Shown: positions 61,461 to 64,000 of the stretch, piece after piece | Numbering within the stretch: position 1 is the stretch's first letter | Layout of the letters: every line of letters begins with the position of its first letter | Assembly (NCBI GenBank): GCA_028023455.1 | Contig: JAQFVV010012394.1 | Location: 23,950,900 to 24,014,899, forward strand | DNA length: 64,000 bases | DNA from: Epiperipatus broadwayi | Lineage: Eukaryota > Onychophora > Udeonychophora > Euonychophora > Peripatidae | Direction: 5' to 3' | Notes under the pieces: model-generated | The model's database searches: none | Told to the model about the DNA's origin: nothing | The model's input: only the letters and a program-made list of their open reading frames with translations | Made by a program: the position numbers and the translations under genes

Positions 61461-64000
61461 TCAACCTTAATTTTACTATGTATGGTTTTTATGCTTTGAG
61501 ATACATTTTGTAAACTATAACATTTTTTTTATCAATAACAATATGAGACTTTTAATACTGAGTTTGCTTATATTTACATCAGCACAAAATTATAACAATA
61601 TCACAACAATATTTTTCATTTTGTCTAGATGATAGAATTCTTTGAAGTAAATGGTTTTGGGATTAATAATAATCTACCTGTATAAACATTCTTTTACCAT
61701 ACTGAATACATTAAAAAAAATGGAATGCTGATCCTCCTTAGTTACTAAATATCAATTTTATAACAATTGAGTTGAAATAAAATGTGGTTCGTTTTACTAA
61801 TTTTCAAGTTTCCCATCACAGAAAATGCTATAATTTTTTTCATAATAATTAAAAATGTTCACAATTAGTCTCTAAATTATTTATTCTAATTTACCATAAT
61901 TTGAAATTTGATGGGTCTTATAATCAGATCACTTTTCTAAATTAATATGTATTTTCATTTTTAACAGGGGGAGGGGGTGCATTTCATTGTGTCATGGTAT
62001 TTCATATTTTTATAAAATGATATAAATCCATGACAAGAAGTGTAATGTTTAAATTGCTTTATTCTAATTTCAAAAGAGAGAGAGAGAGAACTTTCTTAAA
62101 ATTTGAAGTTAATTTATTTATTTTTCCCAGACTGGAAGTGATCATAATTAACTTTCTTAAATATTATTTTGTTAATTCATTGAGAAGTGGTAATCTGTGA
62201 ATGTTATTTATACACATTTTTATCTCCGCTAACATGAGCAATTGATTTTCCAAAATTCATCATAAGTCAAAGATCTTCATAAAAAAATAAGCAATTACAG
62301 TAGGTTCCTATGGGAAAAAAAATAATTTGTTACTTTAAATTCTAAATATATAACAATTTGATTAAAAAAATAAAGCTTAAATTGAAAAAAGGATTAATTA
62401 ATGAAAAAACATTTTATTAAGCATATTATAAAAAAAAAAAAAATACTAACCTGTGAGTAAATATATTGTATAAATGCATTTTGGTAGCTATAATTTTTTT
62501 TATTGATGATTTGTTTACATAATAAAAGAATATTCCCTGATTCACAATTCATTAAATTAAAGCATGAATAATCACAATACATTTTAAAATGTAAAAAGAA
62601 ATAACATAATGCACATTTTATAATCTATTTTTGATGCATTTTATATTCTATTATCAAAGATTTTTATTTTTATAATATCTAATCAATAAAATGCAGAACT
62701 TTTTTTGCTATGCTGTTTTTAAACTTAGCAAATTTATTATTTATATAAATGCAATGAAATTAAATAAAAATTTGATAAAGAAATATCATGTGTACAATTG
62801 ATTGCTGGAGTTTTAATAGTGTTTATGATTAAATTATTCTTTTTTTTTTTACCTTGAATATCGCAAACAGATTATTGATTTAAAATTGAGCTTATAAATA
62901 ACATTATTAACTGATCAATAAAAATTAGTCATATATCACATGACCCCACTTCTTATTTTAAGCGTGTAAAATATAAGCAAAGAGCTCTTTGTTTACATTA
63001 TTAACCCTTTCCATGTTCAAAATCCCTATTGGCAAATTGAGTTAAAATTTCAAACTTTTGATCGGTCAATTATCAAATCAGCAATAAAAATATATTTGTC
63101 TTTTAAAATTATATCGGTTATAGTTTAGTTTCTAAAATTTAAATTAATAATTGATCAGATTATTAAAGTAAATGGAAGTTTTTTAAAAAATAAATTTCTA
63201 TCTATAATTAATGAAAATAATCTATAGTGGTAAAATATAAAAGGTATGTTTGTCATTCAATTATAATTTGCAGCCACATGTCATTGATTTCTTTGCAAAT
63301 ATTTTCTATTAAAATCTGAATCATTCTTCTAAAATAATTAATATTTCACAAATATTTTGTGAAAAAAATATGGGTAAAAAAAGTTTAAAAAATATGTTTT
63401 CATTTCTGAAATTAAAACTAAGAAATAGAACTGTCAAAATCATTGACAGACACTTTTAAGGAGAGAATAAGAAACAATATATCAGCACTTTGAAAAGCAT
63501 GGACTTGCATCATTGTTATTCACTTTAATTGAAATATTGATTTATTATTTGTAAAAAAATTCTAAAGGTGTCAATTCAGTATGATTTTTTTAAATAAAAT
63601 AACCAAATTCAGCAAAACAACATTAAAAATAGCACTGAAATATTGAATTAAATCCACATACAAAATTAATCTATCCTTACTGTTAAACTGTTAACTTATG
63701 TTTAGTAACCTTTGATCATATAAAATTGATTATTAACTGCATAACACATGAAATCATTTTTTGTCTCTTTTTTTTTCTCTCTCTCAAAATAATTTACAAT
63801 TATGATTATCATATTTTTTTCCACAAGCAGAATAATATTTATAAGAATTTTAGTCCATAAAATTAATTGAATGAATATATTTAACTTAATGTATCCTTTT
63901 TAAAATTTATTATTAATATCCTTTGTTGTATTTGATCAAAGTATATTTTTGGTTACACAATCTGAATGAAAATAGCATTTTTTTTTGCTTTTGCAATTGT
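61461..64000. other. last intron stretch of the window
   Basis: Very AT-rich with a short (AG)n run at 62075-62089. No exon encoding the cactin C-terminal tail and no repeat family recognised. Confidence 0.55.

Noticed and set aside
62850-62890. Possible terminal cactin exon after a cgcaaacag acceptor-like site
   Set aside because: The translation does not resemble the conserved cactin C-terminus and soon stops.

Overview
The window is AT-rich animal DNA (my impression is roughly three quarters A+T, not counted). It carries one recognisable gene, the cactin homologue (CACTIN, a spliceosome-associated protein), on the + strand. Sixteen coding exons from 7442 to 60461 assemble into one continuous frame of about 554 codons. 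All have GT..AG borders and agreeing phases. The first recognised exon (7442) begins mid-codon, so the Arg/Ser-rich N-terminus lies upstream or in exons I could not recognise. The last recognised exon (60399-60461) stops before the final ~40 residues expected of cactin, so the terminal exon lies beyond 64000. Exons are small (51-190 bp) and introns run from 147 bp to 9.4 kb. Protein sequence, splice structure and repeat types suggest an arthropod, possibly a chelicerate, but the species is not determined.

Everything else recognised is intronic or upstream mobile-element debris. 1-7441: a small hairpin, an eroded RTE-like LINE (2110-3175), a mariner-derived MITE (5694-6168) and an insertion with a 14-bp target duplication ending 20 bp before the first recognised exon. 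7.5-28 kb: RTE-like fragments, a second mariner MITE, a tRNA-derived SINE with clear target duplication (17864-17978), a TTAA-type foldback MITE and a nested insertion at 13861-14075. Intron 28746-38164 is a retroelement graveyard: an RTE-like copy split by a 345-bp foldback, a jockey/CR1-like reverse transcriptase relic with YADD, a Penelope-like GIY-YIG relic, a LINE C-terminus with a CCHC motif and a GC-rich patch.

38-50 kb: another RTE-like piece, a third mariner MITE, a 95-bp perfect inverted repeat at 44.5-44.9 kb, a complete 159-bp TTAA MITE (49394-49552) and a tandem duplication before exon 13. 51-64 kb: a long antisense RTE-like relic, an LTR-like sequence with a compositionally distinct neighbour (53336-55140), a ~1.4 kb palindrome made of two Penelope-like 3' ends (56757-58184) and an antisense RTE-like endonuclease relic (60660-61460).

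I found no second cellular gene, no intact transposon gene, no functional tRNA and no CRISPR or prokaryotic feature. I see no credible sign of a new biological system. The interesting points are the inverted-repeat structures inside cactin introns and what the nested repeats say about insertion history.
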